Assembly: GCA_910574455.1 (NCBI GenBank) | Contig: CAJSYZ010000001.1 | Location: 36,006-100,005, forward strand | Origin: Trichaptum fuscoviolaceum | Lineage: Eukaryota > Basidiomycota > Agaricomycetes > Hymenochaetales > Trichaptaceae | Direction: 5' to 3' | DNA: 64,000 nucleotides | Shown here: one piece after another, positions 54,371-64,000 of the stretch | Numbering within the stretch: position 1 is the first letter of the stretch | Layout of the letters: the number at the start of each line of letters is the position of its first letter | Program-made: the position numbers and the translations under genes | The notes under the pieces: generated by a model | What the model saw: the letters and a program-made list of their open reading frames with translations, nothing else | What the model was told of the DNA's origin: nothing | The model's database searches: none

Positions 54371-55150
54371 CTACTCAGGCCACTCATGCCATGACCATGA
54401 TCTCCGTCTACTTCGATCGCCAGTAGGCAATCGCACCGCAAGGTAAGCACACAGAACGATATCGCACATTAATGACAGTAGCCCATACATACGCTCCTTT
54501 GATGTGCGTCCTCTCTCCGCCAACAATTCCGCCAAACATACTGTCCTAGCCCAGGCATGCGCCAAACATGTTGTTGTCCTGGTACCGGCGCATGCCCTGA
54601 GCGAGTCGCCCGCCTGGCACAACATGCGAAGGCGAACGATCATGGCGATAGCTCTCCTGGATGCACTCCTTATCGCGGGCGGACATGGATGGTCCCACTC
54701 TGTCTTTCCCGTGAAGCATTGCATGAAGTCCGACAGCTGATCTATCACCTCCGAGTCACTGCAGAGCACAACAATATCGGAATTCGTCGCACAAGCATTG
54801 CTGACCCAGGAGAAGCTGCGCGAGATGAAGCGCAGGGAGTTCAGACGCGGAAAGACTGAGACTGAGGGGGTGCGGTGCGCCCTGGACGACCAGGTATTCG
54901 GCTCATGTGGAGCACCGCGTGCGGGAGGACAAGAGGAGCATGTTCAAGATAGGGTGTGAGCGCTTTTCGATGTTCGCTTCGAAGAGAGGAGGATGCAGGG
55001 TGTTGAGCTTCGACGCGAGAGTGAGCAAGGCAATTAGAAGTGCAAGGACCGGGTCATCTAAGCCAGAAAGGACGATATAATGAGCAACTACAGCGTTAAG
55101 TGCCCGAACTGAGTAAAGAAAGACGCACAGTTCTTGCCATAAATACAACG
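54371..55150 (-). pseudogene. Uncharacterised tandem paralogue 2
   Basis: Shares with paralogue 1 the blocks FLYSVRALNAVVAH and DDPVLALLIALL (55148-54990) and SEVIDQLSDFMQCFTGKTEWD (54760-54700), in the same order and strand. Several frame changes and stops lie between the blocks, so it is probably non-functional. Tandem duplication followed by decay is the simplest explanation. Function unknown. Confidence 0.4.
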
Positions 55151-55613
55151 TGCGTCAAGGCTGGATCTGACGCTCTCCTGAGGACACTGGCGAACTAACT
55201 GGACGGACCGCAAATAGGAACGGTACCTCAGCGTCGCTGAACAACCGCCCACGGTACAGCAGCGAGGTCAACGTCACATCCACCTACGTCTCCCACACTT
55301 CATACGTTTCCTGTGCTCCTTCTACATTCTCCACAAGCACTGCTTGTACATCCTGTGCCCTTATCCATATTTGCTCTCATCGCCCATCGGAATTCCGCCC
55401 CAGGCTGCACACTAACACCGATGTCAAAAAATCAGCTTGTGGACGCAGCGCATCAAAATCTCCTTACGAGAGCCCGGTTGCTAAGAGCTGAATGTAGGAA
55501 GAATATGCTTTTCAATTGAATATTGAGACGAACTTTGCATTTGTATCTGCTTCATCGCCGCAATGGTGCTGGGGAGTTCTACGGGGGCAAAAAGCCACTC
55601 TCGAAAGTCTGGC

Positions 55614-56494
55614 CTACGCCCTCTGTTCGCACCCAAGGCAGCCTCTCGTTGAATTTAACCCCATTTTCTGCCCTACGTCGTCTCGGGCTCCTGTGCGCGG
55701 ATTTATTCTGTAGTCCCCGGCCAAGCAGACGAAAAGTAATTTCGCCCACCGTAAAGTGTTGGATGTACCCGCCTTGATGAAGCTGGTTAGGATCATTCGG
55801 GTATATCCTTGGTGACCAGTAAGTGCAGGATGCAGCATCCCATGCAGGCCTTGCCCATCGTTGACGAGGTCATCAAATGCGGATGTCTGAGCACCGAGAT
55901 CTTTCAGGGATGCAACTAGCGCTGAAAAAGACGGCGCGCAATTGCTCTGAGCACAGCACGAATGTGGAAAACGGCTGAAGTTCCATGAGGCCATAGACAT
56001 GTTGAGGCTGAGCAGACATCTCGAAGGTTTTCCCGTGCAATTCTTTCTATGGATTATCGTCCATAGCCATACACTAAGGTGATATGAGCGATCGAGAGCA
56101 TGTTATCATACAATTAGGTTATGCTCACCTGTTATTTGAGCAGTAACGGCGAAAAGCTGTGTCACGGTCCGTCCCTTCCAAGTCTACCATCAAGCAAGTC
56201 GCATTGCCCCGCCCTCTGCACTATATCGATGAGCTCGTTAGGAGCGTCTGCGCGAGGACGTCTCAGCATTGTTTTTGATATTCTCAATGATAAACCGGTG
56301 CAGTGTTCGCCTTGGTTTGAAGAGAAAAAAAGGACATGATCGGAATGTTGAGAGTCAAGCTCTACGATGAAGTCCAGGCTAATCTGTCGGGTTTTTTCAA
56401 GCAATGCATTTCTATTCTTCGCTTCAGTTTCGGCGAAGAATCGGATGTAAGTAAGGAAATGAGAAGACATGACGCCAGTTGGGTGGAATGTCAA
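55614..56494 (-). CDS. Uncharacterised multi-exon protein
   Basis: Upstream exon from ATG at about 56470 (MSSHFLTYIRFFAETEAKNR ... ISLDFIVELDSQHSDHVLFF) to a stop near 56162. A second block at 56000-55614 reads MSMASWNFSRFPHSCCAQ with CAPSFSALVASLKDLGAQTS and DDLVNDGQGLHGML. The intervening 160 bases may hold an intron. No domain recognised. Confidence 0.35.
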
Positions 56495-56499
56495 TGTAG

Positions 56500-57630
56500 A
56501 ATATGAAAGACAAGAGAAGACGGGAACTCAGGCCTGAAGACCACTGGCAGTGCCAGTGGACCCCGAAACACAGACGATTTGAACGCTACCAGTCACCGTG
56601 GATGTTCTTGAACAGTCCCTTTGATTTTCCGTCCAGCAAACTCTTATCTTCGTTTCCTTGTCATGGAAACTTGTCTGGCTCTACTTTTGTGCAATATCTC
56701 GTAACGACTGTATGTCTGAAGTGAAGCCTACTGGATCTCCACACCATCGAGCCCGAAGATGGCAAAGTACCCGAGACTCCCCATCCGCGAAGAGTATCCG
56801 TACGTTGGTCTGGTTCATCATGGTTTGCGCAGTTGAAGATGCACGGGTCCTCGTCATCGGAAAGAAGGGTTTCCGGTTCATTTCTACCATGGTATGAGTA
56901 CTCGGAATTTTTGAAGAATGTTATGCTAGCTAATCTATACAATATAAGTACGCTATCATACTTGAGACGTAGCACTCTTATCTTTGGATGTGCACTGCTA
57001 GTCTCGCGCTGCTGAGTGATTCTGCATCTTACTCTATGTCCCTCTCCACCAAAGTGCTTTTCACGCGAAAGGCCGCTGAACACAGGAACACTACTGTGGC
57101 ATCGCCATTTCCCCGTCATTTCCAGCCGTAGCGTCGGGCTGAAAGTTAGCCATTGGGTGTAATTGCGAGAAACGTGAAACACTAGTGAGTCTATCTCATG
57201 AAGCATCTCGATCGTGCTAGCCCGAGGTTAACTGACTTTCCCCATCCATATAGAGTCCCGAAGTTCAAATTCCCAAAGCCTGCCCCAGCTTACTCCGAGC
57301 ACGGGTCAACTCACGACGATGTGCCCCTATCATGCGCTACTTATCCTACTCCATTCCTCTCCCCTCTCATGCATTCATTATCTCTTTCACCGCCTACCTC
57401 AAGCGCCTTACCCGACTTGTACTGGCATGGCTCAGTATCTGTCCCATATGAGCAATAGCTTCTATTCGAATCGGAAGATGGATGAAGGGACTGCTGGGAG
57501 TGGCGAGAACTTGCTGTATAGCAAACAATTACTCTGTAGGTCGTTCACCATCACCACAGAGTCAGCCCGTGCGGGAAGAAGGAGAATTGAACGCGAAACG
57601 CGATTACGTAATGATCGATACTGGGATCAG
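56500..57630. other. No confident gene
   Basis: Two adjacent CACTGGCA/TGCCAGTG words at 56542-56558. Open frames on both strands (such as - 56661-57206) show no family signature. The right part (57198-57630) is Pro/Ser-rich in the plus frame, without support. Confidence 0.3.
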
Positions 57631-57726
57631 TAGGACACGATCCTCTCTTCAACATTCATCGTCCCGAAGGACCTCACGTTTTCAGAAGGCTTCCAAAACT
57701 CACCCGCGTTCTTCCCTTCCAAATCT

Positions 57727-58035
57727 TCAGAACTCTACCCGTTGCCGCTTTTTCTGCTGTTTTCGCGGAGCAATGGATTTGGAGCTGGTGATGTGGCTGA
57801 ATCCGTACTCGTCATACAAGATGTCGAGCCATCCCATTTCGAAGAGGGAATATCGACCATGTGATCTGAGGGCTATTGTAATCCTGTCTTCACCGGATCT
57901 ATCGAGATAATGAGTTGCGATGATGATGTGAACGTGGCCCAGACCAACCCTGGGAATGAATATCAGCTTTCTTCGGTCTGACAACCCTAGCTCATTCAGA
58001 GGACCCAGCATGATTGGTGCGTCTAGGCATCTCAT
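57727..58035 (-). CDS. Small conserved ORF, function unknown
   Basis: 102 residues from ATG 58035, with GPLNELGLSDRRKLIFIPRV, HVHIIIATHYLDRSGED and YGFSHITSSKSI, ending in a basic RKQQKKRQRVEF. Parts of the protein, not only the DNA, are retained in copy 1 at 37.26-37.6 kb. It could be the 3' exon of something or a short gene. Confidence 0.4.
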   Translation of the reverse strand: MRCLDAPIMLGPLNELGLSDRRKLIFIPRVGLGHVHIIIATHYLDRSGEDRITIALRSHGRYSLFEMGWLDILYDEYGFSHITSSKSIAPRKQQKKRQRVEF

Positions 58036-61000
58036 AGATTCATACTCATGTTTTGACTTATCCTCCGATCGTAAAGTTCAGGGAAGGGTTCAAGATGGAA
58101 GCACCGTGATCAGCGCATCTCAGGATGCTACTTGTCTCTGCTTTGTACACATGTGCTCTAAACTCGAGTTGGTTTGTTGTCAAAAACATAAAAACGTCGA
58201 TGCGTCCAGCACATTATTATTTCTCGTATACATATATGATTTACTAAGACAGACTTTCAAGGAGACAGACTATGAAAGGAAGAAACAAGATTCGTGTTAT
58301 AAAAGAAAGAAGACAGCAAGGACAATGTACTGAAACTGGATAATGGCAAGCGAATGCGCGAACAAGATATCTGCCTTTGTGAGAAGATAGTGGTATAGGG
58401 AGGCCAAACATTGTCCGATTGACTGAGGAGGTGAATACTTGAACTCGGTACATCCCATGGCTCATTCTTTATGTTAGTTTCCTATCGTAAGATGCGATAG
58501 CTTGCTATTGGCTGTCAAAAAGTCTTCGTCCACAGACATAGCATCTTCGGACCCAGTGTCCGACTCCGTCGATACCTCGTCGTTCTTGGTGATTATAGGG
58601 CCCCTGAGCGAAGTCTTCAGTCTCTTCCGCACTGGCCCAAGTGTTGCAGGTTGTGCGTCTTCGTCCGTATTGTTCCTATACCGACGAGGGAGCGGCGCAA
58701 TTTGTGGACGAGGTTCCACCTCCTCGATTTTACGCTTCACGATTCTGGGCTGGCCTTGAAGAGGAGAAGACTCTGTTGCGGGCAAAGGGTGCTCCTCAAT
58801 CCTCGGCTGCAGTGTACTGACATGATGGATCTTCTGCTTCTTGCGCAACGGCACAAGTGGTCGTGCATTTTCGTCGGTATTGTTACTATACCGAAGAGGG
58901 AGCGGCGTAACCTGTGGGCGAGGTTCCTCCTCCTCGAGTTTACTTTTAAATAACCCGAGCCGGCCTTTGAGAGGAGTCGCGGAATCGTTCACCATGGCAG
59001 ATTGGACAGCGAACTGGTGATCATTGTCCTCCATCTTGGGTGAAGATCGTTCAGGGTAGTACCTAGTTTGGCGTCGGTAAGAGGAAGATGACTCCGTAGG
59101 TTCGTTCTCAAGCCAGCCTTTGAGAGGAGTCACAGGATTGATCGCCACGGCAGATTGGATAGTGAATTGGGGTTCATAGTCTTCAATCTTGGGCGAAGAT
59201 CGCTCAGGGTACCTAGTTTGGCGTCGGGAAGAGGAAGATAACACCGCAGGTTCGCTCTCGATCCGTGTCTGCGATGGGATGTTTGCGGCCTTCACATTTA
59301 TGTGTAAAGACCGCTTGCAGATTAGGCATTGGCAAGGAGAAGGGGGTTTCGCAGGCTCGCATTCTATCTCCATCCGTGAAAGGGCATTTTTTTCCGATGT
59401 GCCGACGTCTTCGATTATAGGCGGAAACCGGGCGATGCTACCTAGCTCGGCTTGCAAAGAGTTATGGGATCTTATAGCCTTGCTCTTGGGTCCTGGCGGC
59501 TGTAGGGCAGCGTTCTCTTGCTTGGAGACATCTTCTGCCATAGAGGTATGAAGTAGCCCGGCTTCGGAATCAGGATCGAAATTGCGCCACCATTCCATCA
59601 CTGTATATAATTCCGTGCCCGGCCGATCACCAGACAGCTCCATAGTATTGGACTGCAAATCGCTTTGCCATGCTTTTATTTTTGACCAAAAGTGTCTTGG
59701 GTCGCCGGATTTTCCATCATTTATCAGGTCCGCTGCGAGGCGCTCGAAATCGTGTTCGTCAAAATAAAATTCGTCCTCTGAGCCAACTTTGTATGAGAAT
59801 GGCGTGTAAAAGAAGAAAAGCGCAGAGGCATCTTCGGATCCGCCTTTCGTAATGTATAGCTTGTACCTCCACTGGCAGGAGGACGGTCCACAATCTCTCT
59901 CCATAGCTTTAGGTTGACGCTCTGGTCGGCAGTATCTATCCCACTTGGGAGGATTGCCAGTAGTTACAATGTTTTTGATATCCCTGAACGTAATGGGATC
60001 AAGATTTTGTATCGTCTCGCTGACACTGCGCAAATAGTTCTCGGATGCTCTGGCTTCTAGCTCTCCCATATCGTAGTCATTTAAGTGTTGCATACAGTAA
60101 TCGAGTTGCCACTCCAAGTCCTCAAGGTGCATCGATTTTGTGGCATGACGGCTAGAGAATAAATGATCAGCGAACCAGATAATTGTCTTTTTTCTTACAA
60201 ACAAACCAAAGCAGAAAATGCACTATCAAATCAAATGTATCCGGGTCGAAATGAAGATTCTCTGTGCTGAATAGTTTGTGCATCGGTGAATTGTGTATAA
60301 ACTAAAAACTACTAAATGCTCTCACCTGCTGAAAGAGACATCTAAAGCAGTGCCTTCATTTACAATATTTCTCAGCGGATACAATGCATAGGGGAACACG
60401 GAAGAGAAGCCGCGTATCACAAGCATCGCCACGTACAGATTTTCTGCGACGTCCCGTGCATTGAGTTCTTCAAGTTCAGGGTAAATTACAAGGTCATCAT
60501 CAGTATCCTCCTCTTCAAATCCTGGTAATCGGATGAGGCGGTTAAAGTAATGCATATTCGCAAAGAATGACTCATAGATACGATTTATTGGAATTGAGGA
60601 AAGCCCCCTATCCTCGCTTTGATGTAACAAGTTTCAGTCAGTATTATGCAAACTCTTGGTAAAATATAGTCCTTAGCTCACCGAACAACGTCTTCCAGAA
60701 TGATGTACACTGGGAACTTATGCATATCGAGATTGTAGCACTTAAACGGTCTGCTGACAGTGTCGGGTTCCGCTACCTTTTCCATCCATCTGTAGAAGAA
60801 GTGAATTTGGAAATTGGGATCAAGTGGTGAACAATGCTGGAAGGTAATATCTCCATCCCAGAGTAGCTCCGTTACAGAAGTTGTGAGGAGGTATATGATG
60901 TAGGGAACAGTCTCGTATCGGCAGAGGAACCAAATTTGCTTCTGTGCTTCTACGCGCAGACTTCGTTTCTTTGAACTAAATAAATCAGTCAGTGTCAAAA

Positions 61001-61041
61001 TCATGCAGTCGACGAGACTATCACCTCGCTTGCAGCAAGAG

Positions 61042-61050
61042 TCTTTTGAA
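61042..61050. repeat. 9-base target duplication, left (TCTTTTGAA)
   Basis: Direct repeat with 62506-62514. Nine-base duplications are typical of Mutator-like elements. Confidence 0.9.
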
Positions 61051-61215
61051 CAATCACCTTATAGATCTTTTTGTATTCAATCACACTATTCGTCAGTATT
61101 GAATACAAAGTTGGAATCAATACAAAATGCCATAAAGCTCAAACTGAACCCTCTTCGACGTAAATTATTTTGAATACTAATTGATAGGTCTCTATGAACG
61201 GACAAAAGAAATAAT

Positions 61216-61308
61216 GTTCATGTCGAGACTCGAACTCTCAAACAAGATTATATTATGTCATTAACCCAATTTGGGGGCAACAGAGTAAACCACTACACGA
61301 ATGAGCCA
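61216..61308 (-). repeat. tRNA-like sequence in the left part of the MULE-like element
   Basis: The minus strand has an A-box-like GTGTAGTGGTTTAC and a B-box GAGTTCGAGTC, with a T-arm that pairs fully (TGAGA against TCTCG) and an acceptor GCTCAT pairing with ATGAAC at most positions. The anticodon arm is unclear and the length (about 92) is long, so it is a diverged tRNA or tRNA-derived element. Confidence 0.45.
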
Positions 61309-61434
61309 TATACTTTGCTTAGTAGAACAACTTATATAGCACACACTTTATTTTCCACAAGCGTTGCCCATCATCTGTAAAGTCTTTTTTTCCAAAACAT
61401 TACTGTAAAGTATTGAAGACAAATCAGTAATTTA

Positions 61435-62260
61435 TTGAAAACAAATGACTTAGAGAAATGGACGCGTCGGTGTGGCGTGGGAAATATGTCTCCGCCGTCG
61501 TCGACGGTCGTCCTCGAACCGCACCTTCACGTCCTCCAACTCCCTACACCTCTTCGCCACTGCGCCCAAGCGAAGCCAAACCCGCCGTCGAAGCGAAGAC
61601 GAGTAACGATCAGCGGCGTCGCGCTCAACACCGCGAACCTGCCCTTGTCTGACGGTTTCGCGGTCCGCACGCCGACGCACACGCACGGGCCACTCGCAGG
61701 CATCAACACCGGGCCCTCAACGCCGATCTCGCCCATCGTCATGGGCTTCACCATCCAGCGCGACGACCCCGGCGCGATCGAGCAGGTGCGCGCGATGCTG
61801 TTGGTCAAGCAGAAGCATAAGGTGCTCATCGAGAGCCGCCGCGGGAGCGTGTCGAGCGTCGGTGTCACCGACGGGCGGCGGGGCTCGACGGCGGGCTTGC
61901 TGGAGGGCAGGCGCGGGCATGCATCCAGGGGTGACCCCGACGCCGTCGGTGCACATCGTGAACCCCACGCCAACGACTGCAACGGCATTCGGACCTCTAG
62001 GGCCGTCGCCGCCGTCGATGACTGTGCTGTCAAATGTAACGACGCAGCACAGTCCTAACAATATCCAGCGCTCGTCGCCGTTGGTATCGACGAGCAGTGC
62101 GAAAGCGTCTGCGTCATACGTTGCTGCAGGAGCTTCTGCGAACATTGTTGGGAACGGCGCTGCTTCGTCGGCTCTTGGACCGGGTGGGCAGCCAATAAGC
62201 CTATCTGTGCACGTCGTACGCGCGCGCACCCGGGGTCTGCTTCTTCTGTGCAATTTATGC
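61435..62260 (+). pseudogene. Captured host gene fragment: Ser/Pro-rich regulator-like protein
   Basis: The frame 61435-62058 contains KPNPPSKRRRVTISG, then SPIVMGFTIQRDDPGAIEQV and KQKHKVLIESRRGS. Around 61900 the coding signal passes to another frame (GVTPTPSVHIVNPTPTTATA ... ALGPGGQP, to about 62200). The basic RRRVTISG and IQRDDP ... KQKxKxLIExRRGS elements look like a conserved basidiomycete nuclear protein, which I cannot name with confidence. There is no full-length protein: it starts without a natural context and contains at least one frame change. Its high GC and codon character differ sharply from the flanks, indicating capture from elsewhere in the genome. Confidence 0.6.
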
Positions 62261-62290
62261 TACATATAATGTAGAGGAGATAATTATAAT

Positions 62291-62377
62291 GCGGTGATAT
62301 AGCATAGTGGTTATATTACTAGTTCTTTAGAAAAGTGAGTGTAAGATGAGTTAGAGGTTCGAGTCCCGCTTGCGTAC
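62291..62377 (+). repeat. tRNA-like sequence in the right part of the MULE-like element
   Basis: A-box-like GATATAGCATAGTGGTTA and a good B-box GAGGTTCGAGTCCCGC about 60 bases on, followed by a T-run (CTATTTTTCC). The T-stem and acceptor do not pair well, so it is unlikely to be a working tRNA. Confidence 0.4.
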
Positions 62378-62505
62378 TCTATTTTTCCTTAGCTTGAGGA
62401 TAAATTTGTGATTAGTATTGAATAAAAATGCATTTGTATTCATTCCAACTTTGTATTGAATACTGACGAATAGTGTGATTCAAAACATTAAATGTATTGG
62501 GTTGC

Positions 62506-62514
62506 TCTTTTGAA
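62506..62514. repeat. 9-base target duplication, right (TCTTTTGAA)
   Basis: Second copy of 61042-61050. Confidence 0.9.
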
Positions 62515-62904
62515 GGCCTTGACTACTTCTTCCGAGCCACGGAAATCGTCGATTAATTGGAAGCAGGACTTGGAAATGTCTGGGTGGTGAAGAAACTGAG
62601 CTATTTCCTTAGTTGGTATTGAGGGTTCCCCGGGTGGTCTAAAGTAATCGCCCGAAAATTTAGAACTTCTAAGGAATGTAAATATCTTGTGCGCTTCTTC
62701 TTTGGGAGGGCGGAAAGACCTGAGCTCCCAATTGAGAAGTATTGAAGTAAGCCACTTTCCCGAAGGTTGTAGGAATTTCTTGTCTAAGAAACGCCCTGGG
62801 CCAGGATTGCTGTCGAAGGTCGCAAGAGATGAGCAAGAGTCATTAAAATAGTATCCATACTTTTGCTCAATCTTATTCCGGAATTTCTCCCATTCTGTCC
62901 CATC

Positions 62905-63722
62905 TGTCGAGATCCCGGGCTCCTTTTCTCATTTCCCGCACTTTCCCGCCAAGGATCCCGACATGAGCAGACAAACCCGCGGGGAGAATCCCGCCATTAG
63001 ATTCCCCGCGCGAAACCTCATTCCCGAATCGCACGATCCCATGCTCACGTGACTTATCCCGCACCACCGTCCCGGCAACCATGCACGCATACACACATTC
63101 ATTTACGACGACCCGCCACGGCACACGTACATTCACTTATCAACATACGCTCATTAATCCGTTAGTACCTCAAGGTGACGACCTGCAACAGTCTGGCATA
63201 CCTAGTCTGGCTAGTCGCGGCCCCGGACCGGACGCTGACGTCCACGGACAGGCCGTAGCCATCTGGAGAGACGGGATAGACATGCCTAGCAGTGCGGTCG
63301 TAGCATGTATCGTTTGTAGTAGATAGGTGCGCATTGCGCAAGGACACTTAGCGTAGATTAACTATACAGTCTTTATGAAGTAGATAAATAGCTGTAGGCA
63401 TCGTAAGGAGCACCTCACTTTTGACCTCTTGTGGAGTGCTTCCTTAGGTGCGATCTCTCTCTTTTCTCCTGTGTAGTTAGTTGCGCAATACTTACTTGTG
63501 GAGTGCTTCCTTAGGGATCCGCTTACTTGACGTTCAAAGCAGTGAAGAGTCCTAGCTGGCCTTGAGAATCCCGCGACGCGCCTGGATAGAATCCCGCGCG
63601 TTTCCCGCCTGAATTCCCACGCTCGTTCCCAGTCGCGAATCCAGATTCCCGAACGCGGGTTCTTGTCGCGAATTCCAGTTTCCCGAAACTGTTTCCCGCT
63701 ACAATTCCCGACGGTCGTAACA
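62905..63722 (+). mobile_element. Probable 5' LTR of a retrotransposon continuing past the window
   Basis: Homology of the disrupted family gene stops at 62904. The next sequence starts TGTCGAGATCCCGG and a compatible end, GGTCGTAACA, is at 63722, giving a TG...CA unit of 818 bases. A gag-like ORF starts 88 bases later. NTTCCCG words are clustered in both the first 160 and the last 160 bases, and TGTGGAGTGCTTCCTTAGG occurs twice (about 63431 and 63497). The 3' LTR and target duplication lie outside the window, so the LTR call is not proved; a different element type with subterminal repeats is possible. Confidence 0.5.
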
Positions 63723-63810
63723 TTAGGTCAAAAGTCCTGGCTCACCGCCGCTCGGACTCGACACCCTCACGCTCTTTACTTCTACCCCCGCACCCGTACC
63801 GCCGACCCGC

Positions 63811-64000
63811 GATGTCGTCCCACCAGGAATGGGGAGGACTCGCAGATACCTTCGCTTTCCCGTCCCCTAGCTCCTCGATGGAGGAAGACAAACTCCAGCC
63901 CATCCTTGATCGCCTCGACACCCTCGAAAAGCGCTACTCCAAGCTAGTCAACGAACACAATCAGGTCCAGAACACAGTCGCCCAGCTCAAGCATGCCAAC
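63811..64000 (+). CDS. Gag-like protein N-terminus (partial)
   Basis: ATG at 63811 (MSSHQEWGGLADTFAFP), followed by a coiled coil (LDRLDTLEKRYSKLVNEHNQ), and the frame is open to the right edge. A short Ser/Pro N-terminus and then a coiled coil just downstream of an LTR-like unit fits a retrotransposon Gag start. No capsid or zinc-knuckle motif is reached within the window. Confidence 0.5.

Larger units (their letters stand above)
61051..62505. mobile_element. Mutator-like non-autonomous element with captured gene fragment (Pack-MULE type)
   Basis: 1455 bases between perfect 9-base direct repeats. Long inverted ends: 61081-61130 matches the reverse complement of 62430-62482 almost perfectly (core TCACACTATTCGTCAGTATT); the outer 25-30 bases are only loosely alike. 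Long TIRs with a 9-base duplication fit Mutator. No transposase. The interior 61440-62260 is markedly GC-rich against AT-rich ends and reads as protein-coding host-like sequence. tRNA-like A and B boxes flank it on both sides. It interrupts exon A of the family gene copy 2. Confidence 0.85.
57630..62904. repeat. Segmental duplication, copy 2 (pairs with 37100-42034)
   Basis: Second copy of the four-exon gene and its 3' flank, same orientation as copy 1 and about 20 kb away. It carries two later insertions: the MULE-like element at 61051-62505 and the LTR element starting at 62905. Without them the copy is about 3.8 kb. Confidence 0.9.
58474..62904 (-). pseudogene. Disrupted second copy of the four-exon family gene
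   Basis: Exon D 60204-58474 (576 residues in the open frame) lacks part of the repeat region of copy 1 but keeps WWRNFDPDSE, CQCLICKRSLHINVK, RYPERSSPKI repeats, RKKQKIHH and the identical acidic tail ending LSHLTIGN. Exon C is at about 60621-60350 (EDRGLSSIPINRI). Exon B is at about 60978-60686 and starts after a 49-base intron (GTGATAG...TTTAG) with KKRSLRVEAQKQ. Exon A is cut: 62904-62515 gives EWEKFRNKIEQKYGYYFNDS down to VKAFKR, then the MULE-like insertion, then LLLQAR. The start of exon A is lost to the LTR element at 62905. Only exon D could still be translated. Confidence 0.85.

Noticed and set aside
62291..62377. Functional tRNA gene
   Set aside because: A and B boxes are good, but the T-stem and acceptor stem do not pair; reported as tRNA-like only.

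Overview
The window reads as a transposon-dense chromosome segment from a basidiomycete fungus, most likely an Agaricomycete. Evidence: short GT-AG introns of about 45-65 bases, a KDZ transposase with a CxC2-type cysteine cluster, a Plavaka (CACTA-like) transposase, lineage-specific TE companion genes, a Ty1/copia element and large families of uncharacterised multi-exon proteins. No ordinary housekeeping gene is intact here; the only recognisable one is a broken Hsp70 fragment.

Layout. 1-1386 is a perfect inverted repeat with 688-base arms. 1.2-3.7 kb (-) and 4.6-6.8 kb (+) hold uncharacterised multi-exon genes, the second visibly decayed. 6.9-10.5 kb is gene-poor (GC-rich debris, an Hsp70 pseudogene, AT-rich sequence). 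10.5-26.2 kb looks like one large KDZ transposon: matching inverted ends with the same subterminal repeat word, an intact nine-exon KDZ transposase at the right, a divergent Spt5-like gene, and two or more unknown genes transcribed toward the left end. A perfect 155-base hairpin lies in the shared promoter region of the Spt5-like and KDZ genes.

26.5-36.5 kb is a Plavaka-type transposase (-) and a divergent many-exon companion gene (+). The transposase is split by a hAT-like element (29497-30970) with an 8-base target duplication. 38.0-42.0 kb is an uncharacterised four-exon gene. 42717-52570 is a Tc1/mariner-type transposon with 358-base terminal inverted repeats, an apparently intact DD34E-type transposase and a second gene; that second gene is interrupted by a full-length, very young copia element (43606-49420).

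53.4-56.5 kb holds decayed tandem paralogues. 57.6-62.9 kb is a second copy of the 37.1-42.0 kb segment, same orientation. It is broken twice: by a Mutator-like element (61051-62505, 9-base target duplication) that carries a GC-rich host-like coding fragment (a Pack-MULE arrangement), and by the 5' end of a probable LTR element (62905 onward) whose gag-like ORF runs off the window.

For at least three insertions (copia, hAT-like, MULE-like) the direct repeats fix the exact boundaries, and for the copia and hAT-like elements the flanks rejoin in frame. Gene models are read by eye from splice signals and frame continuity; families with no recognised domain are left unnamed.
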